A stretch of DNA of 9,683 bases from REEB95 sp035275845 (lineage in GTDB: Bacteria; Pseudomonadota; Alphaproteobacteria; ATCC43930; CGMCC-115725), in NCBI GenBank assembly GCA_035275845.1, contig DATEMD010000076.1:1-9683 (forward strand), in the 5' to 3' direction. The translations under genes and the position numbers were made by a program. Positions 1-5,799 of the stretch are shown here, one piece after another. Each line of letters starts with the position of its first letter. Position 1 is the first letter of the stretch. Under the pieces are notes generated by a model. It made no database searches, had not been told where the DNA came from, and saw only the letters and a program-made list of their open reading frames with translations.

Positions 1-88
1 GCGTGCGGCTCGGACTTTCCGGTTCGCGATACAACCGCCCGCGACTCCCCTCCGGCGAAGAGGCATAAGGAGCAAGCGCAAGCGTCAT
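1..88 (-). CDS. dgt: Deoxyguanosinetriphosphate triphosphohydrolase, N-terminal fragment (cut by window edge)
   Basis: Only the first 29 codons are present; the gene continues beyond base 1. The translated start is MTLALAPYASSPEGSRGRLY, followed by REPESPSR. This matches the N-terminus typical of alphaproteobacterial dGTPases, where a proline/tyrosine stretch and an SRGRL(Y/F)xEPxSPxR motif precede the HD domain. The HD catalytic residues lie outside the window, so the family call rests on this short motif and on context. The family hydrolyses dGTP to deoxyguanosine and triphosphate. The start at 88 is the first ATG after an in-frame stop (TAG, four codons upstream). A possible Shine-Dalgarno AAGGA lies 12 nt upstream, inside a hairpin. 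The gene is divergent from erpA, an arrangement I recognise from Hyphomicrobiales. Confidence 0.75.
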   Translation of the reverse strand, partial: MTLALAPYASSPEGSRGRLYREPESPSRT

Positions 89-90
89 GG

Positions 91-109
91 CGCGAAGCTA
101 TCCTTCGCG
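91..109 (-). promoter_or_regulatory. Hairpin covering the dgt ribosome binding site
   Basis: CGCGAAG (91-97) and CTTCGCG (103-109) are perfect 7-bp inverted arms around the 5-nt loop CTATC. Read on the minus strand, the second half of GAAGGA (the only Shine-Dalgarno-like sequence for dgt) falls in the loop and the first half in the stem. The hairpin ends 2 nt before the dgt ATG. It would hide the binding site if folded. A role in control is inferred. Confidence 0.4.
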
Positions 110-164
110 TCGAGTCGATGCAATCTCTTGTGGCGCCCTTGTCACGCTTTAATGCGCATCCGCA

Positions 165-179
165 CGGCGGTGACCGCCG
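165..179. promoter_or_regulatory. Palindrome in the dgt/erpA divergent promoter region, possible operator
   Basis: CGGCGGT-G-ACCGCCG is a perfect hyphenated palindrome with 7-bp arms and one central base. It ends 15 bp before the -35 box of the erpA promoter. Such symmetry fits a dimeric regulator site, but I do not recognise it as an IscR, Irr or Fur motif. Confidence 0.3.
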
Positions 180-194
180 CTATCCGGCGCCGGT

Positions 195-224
195 TTGACA
201 AACGCGCAGCCCTCCCCACATAAA
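195..224 (+). promoter_or_regulatory. Sigma-70-type promoter for erpA-xth
   Basis: A perfect -35 hexamer TTGACA (195-200) is followed after 18 bp by CATAAA (219-224), which matches four of six positions of TATAAT. Transcription would start near 231, giving a leader of about 15 nt that still contains the GGAG ribosome binding site (233-236) of erpA. This places the first apparent TTG start codon of the reading frame inside the -35 box, and supports translation from ATG 246. Confidence 0.5.
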
Positions 225-245
225 GACGGCACGGAGCGTCCGGAC

Positions 246-599
246 ATGGCCGATACCCTCGAAAAAGAACGCAGCGTCAGCCTTTCAGCGCGTGCCGCCG
301 CGCGCGTGAAGGAGTTGCAGGCGCAGGAAAACCTGCCGCACGCGTTCCTGCGTCTCGCGGTTTCGGGCGGCGGCTGCTCGGGCTTCCAATACGGCTTCAG
401 CTTCGACGAGGCTCGTCAGCCCGACGACCGTTCATTCGAACGCGACGGCGTGACGCTGGTGGTCGACGAGACCTCCCTCGATCTCGTCAAAGGCGCCGAA
501 ATTGATTTCGTCGAAGACATGATGGGTGCGTCGTTCCAGGTGAAGAATCCGAACGCCGCGTCCTCGTGCGGCTGCGGCAATTCCTTCTCGGTCGGCTGA
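246..599 (+). CDS. erpA: A-type iron-sulfur cluster carrier/insertion protein
   Basis: This encodes a 117-residue protein of the HesB/IscA/ErpA family, which accepts Fe-S clusters from the assembly scaffold and passes them to apoenzymes in the cytoplasm. The three conserved cysteine ligands are visible: C44 in GGGCSGF and C108/C110 in SSCGCGNSF near the C-terminus. The length fits the family. I chose ATG 246 over the TTG at 195 because GGAG (233-236) lies 9 nt before it, because the TTG falls in a -35 box, and because the extra 17 residues are unlike the family. A distinction between ErpA and IscA is not possible from motifs alone; position outside a suf/isc cluster and beside xth favours ErpA. 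It is followed by xth after 12 nt in the same frame. Confidence 0.9.
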   Translation: MADTLEKERSVSLSARAAARVKELQAQENLPHAFLRLAVSGGGCSGFQYGFSFDEARQPDDRSFERDGVTLVVDETSLDLVKGAEIDFVEDMMGASFQVKNPNAASSCGCGNSFSVG

Positions 600-611
600 G
601 CCCCTGCCCGC

Positions 612-1388
612 TTGACCAAGCTCGCGTCCTGGAACGTCAACTCGGTCAAGGCGCGGCTCGGCCATCTGCTCGACTGGCTCAAGACGGCACAGCCCGACAT
701 CGTTTGCCTACAAGAACTCAAATGCATCGAGGCGGATTTTCCGCGGCTCGAGATCAAGAGCCTCGGCTACGACGCAGTCGTCGCCGGCCAGAAGACCTAT
801 AATGGGGTCGCGATCCTGTCGCGTGTGCCCGCGACGGATGTGGTGGCGACACTGCCTGGCGACGGCAAAGACGAACAAGCGCGTTACATCGAAGCGACGA
901 TCGGCGACTTGCGCGTCGCGTCGGTCTATCTGCCCAACGGCAATCCGGCGCCGGGCGAGAAATTCGACTACAAGCTCGCCTGGATGAAGCGGCTCAAGGC
1001 GCATGCGCAAAACCTGCTCGACCGCGAGCTGCCATTCGCGCTCGCCGGCGATTTCAACGTCACGCCGACCGACGAAGATGTCTATGACCCGGCAGGCTGG
1101 AAGGACGACGCGCTCTGCCGGCCTGAATCGCGGACGCAGTTCCGCGCGCTGCTCAATCTCGGAATCGTCGACGCATTCCGCACGCTACATGCGGAGGGTC
1201 AGCGTTATACCTATTGGGACTATATGCAGCGCCGCTTCGAAACCGATCACGGCCTGCGCATCGATCACATCCTGCTGTCGCCGCAGGCGACCGACCGGCT
1301 GCGCCAATGCGACATCGACAAGGCACCGCGGTCGCGCGACAAGCCGTCGGATCACACGCCGATCTGGTGCGAAATCGCCGCGCCCTGA
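612..1388 (+). CDS. xth: Exodeoxyribonuclease III (AP endonuclease)
   Basis: A 258-residue member of the exonuclease III branch of the endonuclease/exonuclease/phosphatase superfamily, which cuts DNA at abasic sites and removes 3' blocking groups in base excision repair. Expected active-site motifs are all present: N8 in WNVNS, E35 in LQELK, Y106 in SVYLPNG, D147/N149 in GDFNVTPTD, D218 in RIDHI, and D247/H248 in SDHTPIW. The length is normal. The start is a TTG: the in-frame erpA stop lies only five codons upstream, no ATG or GTG exists between, and the conserved N-terminus begins right there. No good Shine-Dalgarno sequence precedes it, so translation is probably coupled to erpA (12-nt gap, same transcript). 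The TGA stop lies in the loop of a terminator hairpin. Confidence 0.95.
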   Translation: MTKLASWNVNSVKARLGHLLDWLKTAQPDIVCLQELKCIEADFPRLEIKSLGYDAVVAGQKTYNGVAILSRVPATDVVATLPGDGKDEQARYIEATIGDLRVASVYLPNGNPAPGEKFDYKLAWMKRLKAHAQNLLDRELPFALAGDFNVTPTDEDVYDPAGWKDDALCRPESRTQFRALLNLGIVDAFRTLHAEGQRYTYWDYMQRRFETDHGLRIDHILLSPQATDRLRQCDIDKAPRSRDKPSDHTPIWCEIAAP

Positions 1389-1402
1389 CGGGCGCGGCGT
1401 TT
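1376..1402. terminator. Intrinsic terminator of xth, possibly bidirectional
   Basis: The arms CGCCGCGCCC (1376-1385) and GGGCGCGGCG (1390-1399) form a perfect 10-bp GC stem with the loop TGAC, followed by TTT on the plus strand. The xth stop codon TGA (1386-1388) is in the loop. On the minus strand the stem is followed by ATTTC, and it lies about 33 nt past the stop of the convergent PEP-CTERM gene, so it could end both transcripts. The T-tracts are short. Confidence 0.7.
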
Positions 1403-1431
1403 CGAGAGGTCGAGATCGAGAGCGTTCGAAA

Positions 1432-2154
1432 CTAGGCGGTGATCGCGCCGGTGGAATTACGCCGGCGGCGAGCAACCAGCAAGCCGAGCAGGCCGAGCGC
1501 CGCCGCCATCATCGTCCAGGTCGCCGGCTCGGGAGCTGCCAGGAACTGTACGGTCATCGAGTTGAGCGTGAGCGCTTGCGGTCCGTTGGCTGCCCAACCG
1601 CCATCGACGTTGAAGGCCACGTCGGTGACGATCTGCGAACCGTCGGCACCGGCTTGGAACGACGCGAAGCTCTGATAAGTGCCGGCATTCTCGAAGCCGG
1701 TGTCATTGGTCGCGTTGACGAGGTTCAAGCCGCTGAACGCCGTGGTGAAGCCCGACGGGCTGGCTTGGTTGAAGCTCGCCGGCGGGCCAAGATAGACACT
1801 GTAGAAATGGCCGTTAGCGAGGCCAATGTAGAACCGCGGCGAGCCGCCGTCGGCACCACCGAGCGTGTCGTTGAAGTTGGCGCTCAGCCCGACGATGTTG
1901 TTCAGGCTGAATGTCGCGGTCGGGAAGAAGTCGACGAAGCTGTAGGTTGGGCCATTGCCAACGCCGCCCGTCGGATTGCTGGTCATGCCGAATGGCCCGT
2001 TCGGGAAGCCGGTCGCCATGTTGTTCGGGTCGGCGTCGTTGGAATAACTCCCGACTGCCGTCACGACGGTGGCAAAGGCGGGCAGCGCCGCGGCGAAAGT
2101 CAACGCGGCGGCAAGCAACGAGGCACGCGCGGAAGCGCGGATAATCCGGTTCAT
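1432..2154 (-). CDS. Secreted PEP-CTERM sorting-domain protein
   Basis: This encodes a 240-residue exported protein. A signal peptide spans residues 1-29 (arginines, hydrophobic core, cleavage likely after LPAFA). The middle (about 30-205) is rich in Gly, Asn, Ser, Thr, Phe and has no cysteine, which suggests an extracellular beta-rich fold. The C-terminus carries a complete PEP-CTERM signal: APEPATW (207-213), a hydrophobic helix (about 214-228) and the basic tail RRRR (229-232). In this family the tail is recognised by a membrane exosortase, which removes it and releases or anchors the protein, usually together with exopolysaccharide production. No exosortase is in this window. The start ATG has AAGGA 6 nt upstream. 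I do not recognise the central domain, so its specific role is unknown. Confidence 0.8.
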   Translation of the reverse strand: MNRIIRASARASLLAAALTFAAALPAFATVVTAVGSYSNDADPNNMATGFPNGPFGMTSNPTGGVGNGPTYSFVDFFPTATFSLNNIVGLSANFNDTLGGADGGSPRFYIGLANGHFYSVYLGPPASFNQASPSGFTTAFSGLNLVNATNDTGFENAGTYQSFASFQAGADGSQIVTDVAFNVDGGWAANGPQALTLNSMTVQFLAAPEPATWTMMAAALGLLGLLVARRRRNSTGAITA

Positions 2155-2395
2155 GTCAGTTCCTTCGGGTTCGGGTAAAACTTTTTTATTGTTGGGGCCA
2201 CAGTAATCACGAAGAAAATTCGAGACAAATGGAATGTATTATTAACGCGCGAGAATCTATAGTTAATGACATTTCCGACAGGACAAAGCTCGATTTTGCG
2301 TGCAACGCGCGTGCGCGATTAACCATAAGCGGCGTCGGCGACGCGACGGCGTTAACGATGATGTTGCGGGAAATCGATCGCGCGCGCGGCGCGGA
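2155..2395. other. Intergenic region with AT-rich leader and weak promoter candidates
   Basis: This 241-bp gap upstream of the PEP-CTERM gene is the most AT-rich part of the window. On the minus strand TTGTCT (2223-2228) and TACTGT (2200-2205) are spaced by 17 bp and form a weak promoter candidate. TATAGA (2256-2261, minus) with TTGTCC 19 bp upstream is an alternative. Four RTTAAY hexamers lie at 2241, 2262, 2318 and 2351. I see no convincing gene or terminator; the small plus-strand reading frame at 2229 has no ribosome binding site or recognisable product. Confidence 0.35.
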
Positions 2396-2956
2396 TCAGA
2401 ATTTGACGCCGTAACCCAGGCGGAGATTTTCGCCGAACTCGCCGTGCAGCGTGCTGAAATCCGGCGTCCGCGTGTGGTCGAAGGACAGCATCACGCTTTG
2501 ATTGACGCCGAGATCGTAACCAAGGCTCAGGGTTCCCCGGACCGCGGCCGGCGCGCCGCCCGCCAGCGCAGCATGCATCGGATCGGTGCCCGGGCTCATG
2601 ACGCTGCCGGACAGACCAAAACCGCCATGAAAATGGTCGTGATCGAACAAGTTCCACGACAGGCCGGCGACGTTGCGTGCCGTGTTGCTGGCCGGATCCA
2701 GCTCGAGCGCCGCTTCCGACCGCGGCGAGAAAATGAAGCTGAATGGGCTCTTGCTGTCGGGCGTGGTCAGCGCGATCTCGAAATTACCATCATTGCCGGT
2801 CGGCAGCGTCAGATTCGGCAGATTGAGCTGGAAATCCGGCAACGGCGCGCCGCCGCGAACCAGCAAGTTCGACTCGAACGCGAACGCCGGCAGCACGGCC
2901 ATCACCGCAGCGACCGTAACGACGGCGCACGCAAACCCTTTAACAACGCGAACCAT
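2396..2956 (-). CDS. PagL-like (lipid A deacylase-related) outer-membrane beta-barrel protein
   Basis: This encodes 186 residues. A signal peptide covers residues 1-26 (MVRVVKG, hydrophobic core, LPAFA cleavage site). The rest shows alternating strands and ends in LGYGVKF with a terminal phenylalanine, as outer-membrane barrels do. The layout, with GLSWNL then an acidic/His loop, GTLSLGYDL, SVMLSFDH and C-terminal LRLGYG, resembles the acyloxyacyl hydrolase/lipid A 3-O-deacylase (PagL) family. That family uses a His-x-Ser pair plus a Glu. Here the motif reads H161-T-R163, so the serine is absent, while E173 and E176 are candidates for the Glu. The activity is therefore doubtful. I chose ATG 2956 because it gives a clean signal peptide; a GTG at 3010 would add 18 residues before it. 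The family assignment is from pattern memory only. Confidence 0.55.
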   Translation of the reverse strand: MVRVVKGFACAVVTVAAVMAVLPAFAFESNLLVRGGAPLPDFQLNLPNLTLPTGNDGNFEIALTTPDSKSPFSFIFSPRSEAALELDPASNTARNVAGLSWNLFDHDHFHGGFGLSGSVMSPGTDPMHAALAGGAPAAVRGTLSLGYDLGVNQSVMLSFDHTRTPDFSTLHGEFGENLRLGYGVKF

Positions 2957-3067
2957 GACGACCTGACCGTGCGGGCACGAAGACTTGAGTAATTCTATCG
3001 CCCCATCCACCGCGGTTCAACGGCGGCACCCGCCAAATACCCGGATCTTCGGCGGTAACCTATTGGA

Positions 3068-3095
3068 TTTATAATTTATTTCCAGCCACTGGGAA
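3068..3095 (-). promoter_or_regulatory. Candidate promoter for the PagL-like gene
   Basis: On the minus strand TTCCCA (3090-3095) and TATAAA (3068-3073) are separated by 16 bp. Each matches its sigma-70 consensus at four or more positions, in a locally AT-rich stretch between two coding regions. It would give a leader of about 100 nt before ATG 2956. Confidence 0.35.
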
Positions 3096-3101
3096 CCCGT
3101 T

Positions 3102-4139
3102 TCAAGGTGTGGCGGCGGGGTAACGGTGTCGTTTGCCGGCCGAATCTTCGATTGACCATGAGTCGTCGTCCCGCGCCTGCGCATAACACGGGCCGACCGG
3201 CACCTTGCCATGGCCACCCGGTAAATCGACAACATAAGTCGGCTGGCACAGGCCCGAAACCCGGCCGCGCAGCGTCCGCATCAATTCGCGGCCAGCCGAC
3301 AGCGTGGTTCGGAAATGCGCCGTTCCGCGCGCCAGGTCGGCATGGTGCAGGTAATAGGGTTTCACGCGCATCGCGACGAGGCCGCGGAACAGCGCCTCGA
3401 GGGTCGCGGCGTCGTCGTTGACGCCTTTGAGCAGCACGCTTTGGCCAAGCAACGGAATGCCCGCCTTGCCGAGCCGGGTACAAGCAGTACGCGCCGCGGC
3501 GGTCAATTCGCGCGGATGGTTGGCATGGATTGCGACGTAAACTGCTTTTTCGGTTGCGAGCGCAGCGACCAGCGCCGCCGTCACGCGACTGGGCTCGACG
3601 ATCGGCACCCGCGTGTGGAAACGAATCACCTGCACGTGCGGAATGGCGTCGAGCGCGCGCACGATCTCCTTCAATCGGCGTGCCGACAGCAAGAACGGAT
3701 CGCCCCCGGTGACGATCACTTCCCAGATCGCCGGATTTCGACGGATATAGTTCAGTGCAGCCGTAAACTCGCGCGCGGTGAGCGCACCGCCCTTCCCCAC
3801 CGCTTCGCGCCGGAAGCAGAAGCGGCAGTAGACCGGACAAACCAACAACGGCTTCAACAGCACGCGGTCGGGATAGCGGTGAACGATGCCCTTGAGCGGC
3901 GCGAACCGATCGTCGCCGATCGGATCGGCGCGTTCTTCCGGCGCCGTGCGTAATTCCTTTGCCGAAGGCAAAAACTGTCGTGCGATCGGCGTACCGCCGC
4001 TTTCAATCATCTCGACGACATGCGGCGTGAGCGCGACTGCGAAGCGGCGGGCGACACGCTCGACGTCGCGGCGGCGGTGCGCTGGCAAGAGTCCGGCGCC
4101 AACCAGCTCGTCGGCGCGGCGAAGCGTGCGGGATTTCAT
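3102..4139 (-). CDS. Lysine 2,3-aminomutase-like radical SAM/PLP enzyme
   Basis: This encodes a 345-residue protein of the KamA/AblA/EpmB family. The radical SAM cluster motif is C101-x3-C105-x2-C108 in CPVYCRFCFRR, and TGGDP (144-148) is the glycine-rich SAM motif. K312 in PGGHGK is the likely PLP-binding lysine. D268 (HHADLARG) and D305 (VVDLPGG) match the two aspartates that hold the substrate lysine amino group in clostridial lysine 2,3-aminomutase. It is shorter than AblA (about 400 residues) and resembles the alphaproteobacterial aminomutase-like group often found with genX (epmA) and efp. Possible jobs are beta-lysine formation for modification of elongation factor P, or free beta-lysine. 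Neither partner set lies here. The gene starts 42 nt after the glycosyltransferase stop and is probably cotranscribed with it; the Shine-Dalgarno sequence is poor. Confidence 0.85.
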   Translation of the reverse strand: MKSRTLRRADELVGAGLLPAHRRRDVERVARRFAVALTPHVVEMIESGGTPIARQFLPSAKELRTAPEERADPIGDDRFAPLKGIVHRYPDRVLLKPLLVCPVYCRFCFRREAVGKGGALTAREFTAALNYIRRNPAIWEVIVTGGDPFLLSARRLKEIVRALDAIPHVQVIRFHTRVPIVEPSRVTAALVAALATEKAVYVAIHANHPRELTAAARTACTRLGKAGIPLLGQSVLLKGVNDDAATLEALFRGLVAMRVKPYYLHHADLARGTAHFRTTLSAGRELMRTLRGRVSGLCQPTYVVDLPGGHGKVPVGPCYAQARDDDSWSIEDSAGKRHRYPAATP

Positions 4140-4181
4140 CCGCCTACGTAGCCGCGCGCGGCCACACGCGTCCAGCGATTT

Positions 4182-5708
4182 TCAGCGCGTCAACGGCGCG
4201 ACTTTTTCCAGCCCGGGCGGCTGGTCCAGGGGCGCCATCGGCAACGGCGCGCACGGGCCGGGGCGCTGCGCGACGCAAACGTCGTGCATGCAACGCACGG
4301 GCGTGAAACCCGAATTCGTAGGCAAGGCACGCGACGCGATCACCGTGTTGAAGGCGTCGTGGTGTGCCGTGAAACCGGCGGCATCGTCGATCCAGTACAG
4401 CGGCGCGTTCTGATGGATGAGGCTGTAGCCGCCCGACAGGAACCATGGCACGCCGTAAAGCTCGACCCCGCAGACGTTGGCCAATTTCGCAACGACGCCA
4501 TCGGCGCGGACCACGTCGGCCTCGCGTGTCCATAGCTCGCGATATTGCGGCGCAAATGCCAAAGCCGCCGGCGTCAACACCGCAAGCAGCAACACCGGCA
4601 TTGCAGCAGTGCGCAACGCGGCGGCGGCCGGCATGCCGCGCAGCGCGAACGCATCGGCGACCCACGCCACGATCTGCGCCAGACCGAGCCCCGCCGCTAT
4701 GACCGTCAGCAGCAACGCCGGATAGATGAAGCGGAGCTCCTTGTGGCCAACCGCCGAATGCAGCATCACGATGATCAACGCCAACACTGCGACTTGCGGC
4801 AGACGCAGCGCGCCGAGCCGCGCCAGAACCAAAATCGCGAGCGCGAGCGCACCCCAGTAATAGAGAACGATATCCACATACGCGTACCACGGCATCACGC
4901 CGAAATCCGAGCTTACGCGATCGAAAAGGTTGATCTCGACGTTGCGCCAGATTGATTCGAACGGCCAACCCCAACTCACCGCATCGACCGCGCCAAACAG
5001 CGCCAAGGCAATCAAGCCGCCAGCGATCAGCGGCCGAATGCGCAGCGGTAGCGGTGCTGCCGTGCGCCATGGCCACAACGCCACGAACGCAACGGCTGGC
5101 GCGATCTGGATGCGCAGCAACGCCGCCAAGCCGAGCAGGAAGCCGGCGATCGCCAAGCGGCCGCGCGCCTGCACCGCGTAGCCCGGCGCCGCGAGATAAA
5201 GGCCGATAACCAGCACATGTGCGGCCACCACCTCGCTCAGCGTCCGCGGACCGAAATAGACGGCGTCGGTCCAACATGCCGTCAGCACGCCAGCGACGAT
5301 GCCGCCCCATAATCCGTACAGCCGCCGGCCCCAAAGAAAGGCGCATAGCGCGCTGCCGGCGCCGAGCGCCGCGAACACCGTGCCGATTGCCGGCAGATAG
5401 ACCGACGGCCCGTCGCCGAAGAGTTGCGCGGCGCGCATTACGCCGGCGATGAACCCCGGCAACACCCACGAGCGCGTGCCGTAGAGAAACTCCCACGGCA
5501 CCAGGCTGGTGCCGTAAATCAGCCGGTGCGCCGGCTCGATCGTCTGAAAGATCTCGTCCGGAAAATTGATTGCCGGAAAAACAAACACCGGCAGAAGCCG
5601 CAGCACGAAGGCGACGAGATAGATCACCCCGCCGGCGATCAGCGCCGAATTTACGGCGTTGGCCGGCTTGGTCTGGATGGGAATCCGGGGCGCTTCGGCG
5701 TCAGGCAT
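4182..5708 (-). CDS. Multi-pass membrane glycosyltransferase, GT22 (ALG9/PIG-B mannosyltransferase-like)
   Basis: This encodes a 508-residue, very hydrophobic protein with roughly ten predicted membrane segments (for example about 22-45, 105-128, 134-148, 160-175, 185-212, 228-245, 276-296, 305-320, 328-350, 368-386). The GT-C fold signature is present: an acidic motif PDEIFQ (50-55) in the first periplasmic loop, a following PWEFLYGTRSW (71-81), PRTLSE (154-159), and the HKELRFIYP motif (322-330), which is diagnostic of the GT22 family. Known members transfer mannose or related sugars from polyprenyl-phosphate donors to lipid-linked glycans. The acceptor here is unknown. The C-terminal 120 residues are soluble and contain four cysteines (413, 473, 478, 486). 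It begins 91 nt after ilvD on the same strand. Confidence 0.75.
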   Translation of the reverse strand: MPDAEAPRIPIQTKPANAVNSALIAGGVIYLVAFVLRLLPVFVFPAINFPDEIFQTIEPAHRLIYGTSLVPWEFLYGTRSWVLPGFIAGVMRAAQLFGDGPSVYLPAIGTVFAALGAGSALCAFLWGRRLYGLWGGIVAGVLTACWTDAVYFGPRTLSEVVAAHVLVIGLYLAAPGYAVQARGRLAIAGFLLGLAALLRIQIAPAVAFVALWPWRTAAPLPLRIRPLIAGGLIALALFGAVDAVSWGWPFESIWRNVEINLFDRVSSDFGVMPWYAYVDIVLYYWGALALAILVLARLGALRLPQVAVLALIIVMLHSAVGHKELRFIYPALLLTVIAAGLGLAQIVAWVADAFALRGMPAAAALRTAAMPVLLLAVLTPAALAFAPQYRELWTREADVVRADGVVAKLANVCGVELYGVPWFLSGGYSLIHQNAPLYWIDDAAGFTAHHDAFNTVIASRALPTNSGFTPVRCMHDVCVAQRPGPCAPLPMAPLDQPPGLEKVAPLTR

Positions 5709-5730
5709 GGGTCCCGTTCAGGATGCCGAG

Positions 5731-5757
5731 GAATGGTTAACGCCGGCCAAACCATTC
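5731..5757. promoter_or_regulatory. Inverted repeat between ilvD and the glycosyltransferase gene
   Basis: GAATGGTT (5731-5738) and AACCATTC (5750-5757) are perfect 8-bp arms around an 11-nt spacer that contains GCCGGC. The repeat lies 22 bp upstream of the glycosyltransferase start. No T-tract follows on the minus strand, so an operator or mRNA hairpin fits better than a simple terminator. Confidence 0.35.
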
Positions 5758-5799
5758 ATCCGCCGCCCAGCGCGGCCGTCATTCGTGCCGCGGCAGCGG

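Noticed and set aside
195..245. 17-residue N-terminal extension of ErpA from a TTG start
   Set aside because: The TTG is part of a TTGACA promoter box, and ATG 246 has a good ribosome binding site and fits the family length.
1003..2178. Long plus-strand frame of 391 codons
   Set aside because: It overlaps the end of xth and runs antisense through the PEP-CTERM gene; the product is Arg/Ser-rich with no domain, as expected of a GC-rich shadow frame.
2300..2992. Plus-strand frame of 230 codons
   Set aside because: It is antisense to the PagL-like gene, low in complexity, Arg/Glu/Gln-rich and without a recognisable domain.
2957..3010. GTG start giving 18 more residues to the PagL-like protein
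   Set aside because: The extension lies before a clean signal peptide starting at ATG 2956, and would spoil export.
3070..3075. Perfect TATAAT on the plus strand
   Set aside because: No plus-strand gene follows it; the overlapping minus-strand TATAAA faces a real gene and is the better reading.
3315..3953. Plus-strand frame of 212 codons
   Set aside because: It is antisense to the aminomutase gene, whose motifs are all intact; the product is Arg-rich with no domain.
4144..5496. Minus-strand frame of 450 codons overlapping the glycosyltransferase
   Set aside because: It is an Arg/Ala/Gly-rich out-of-frame shadow; the 4182-5708 frame has family motifs and membrane helices.
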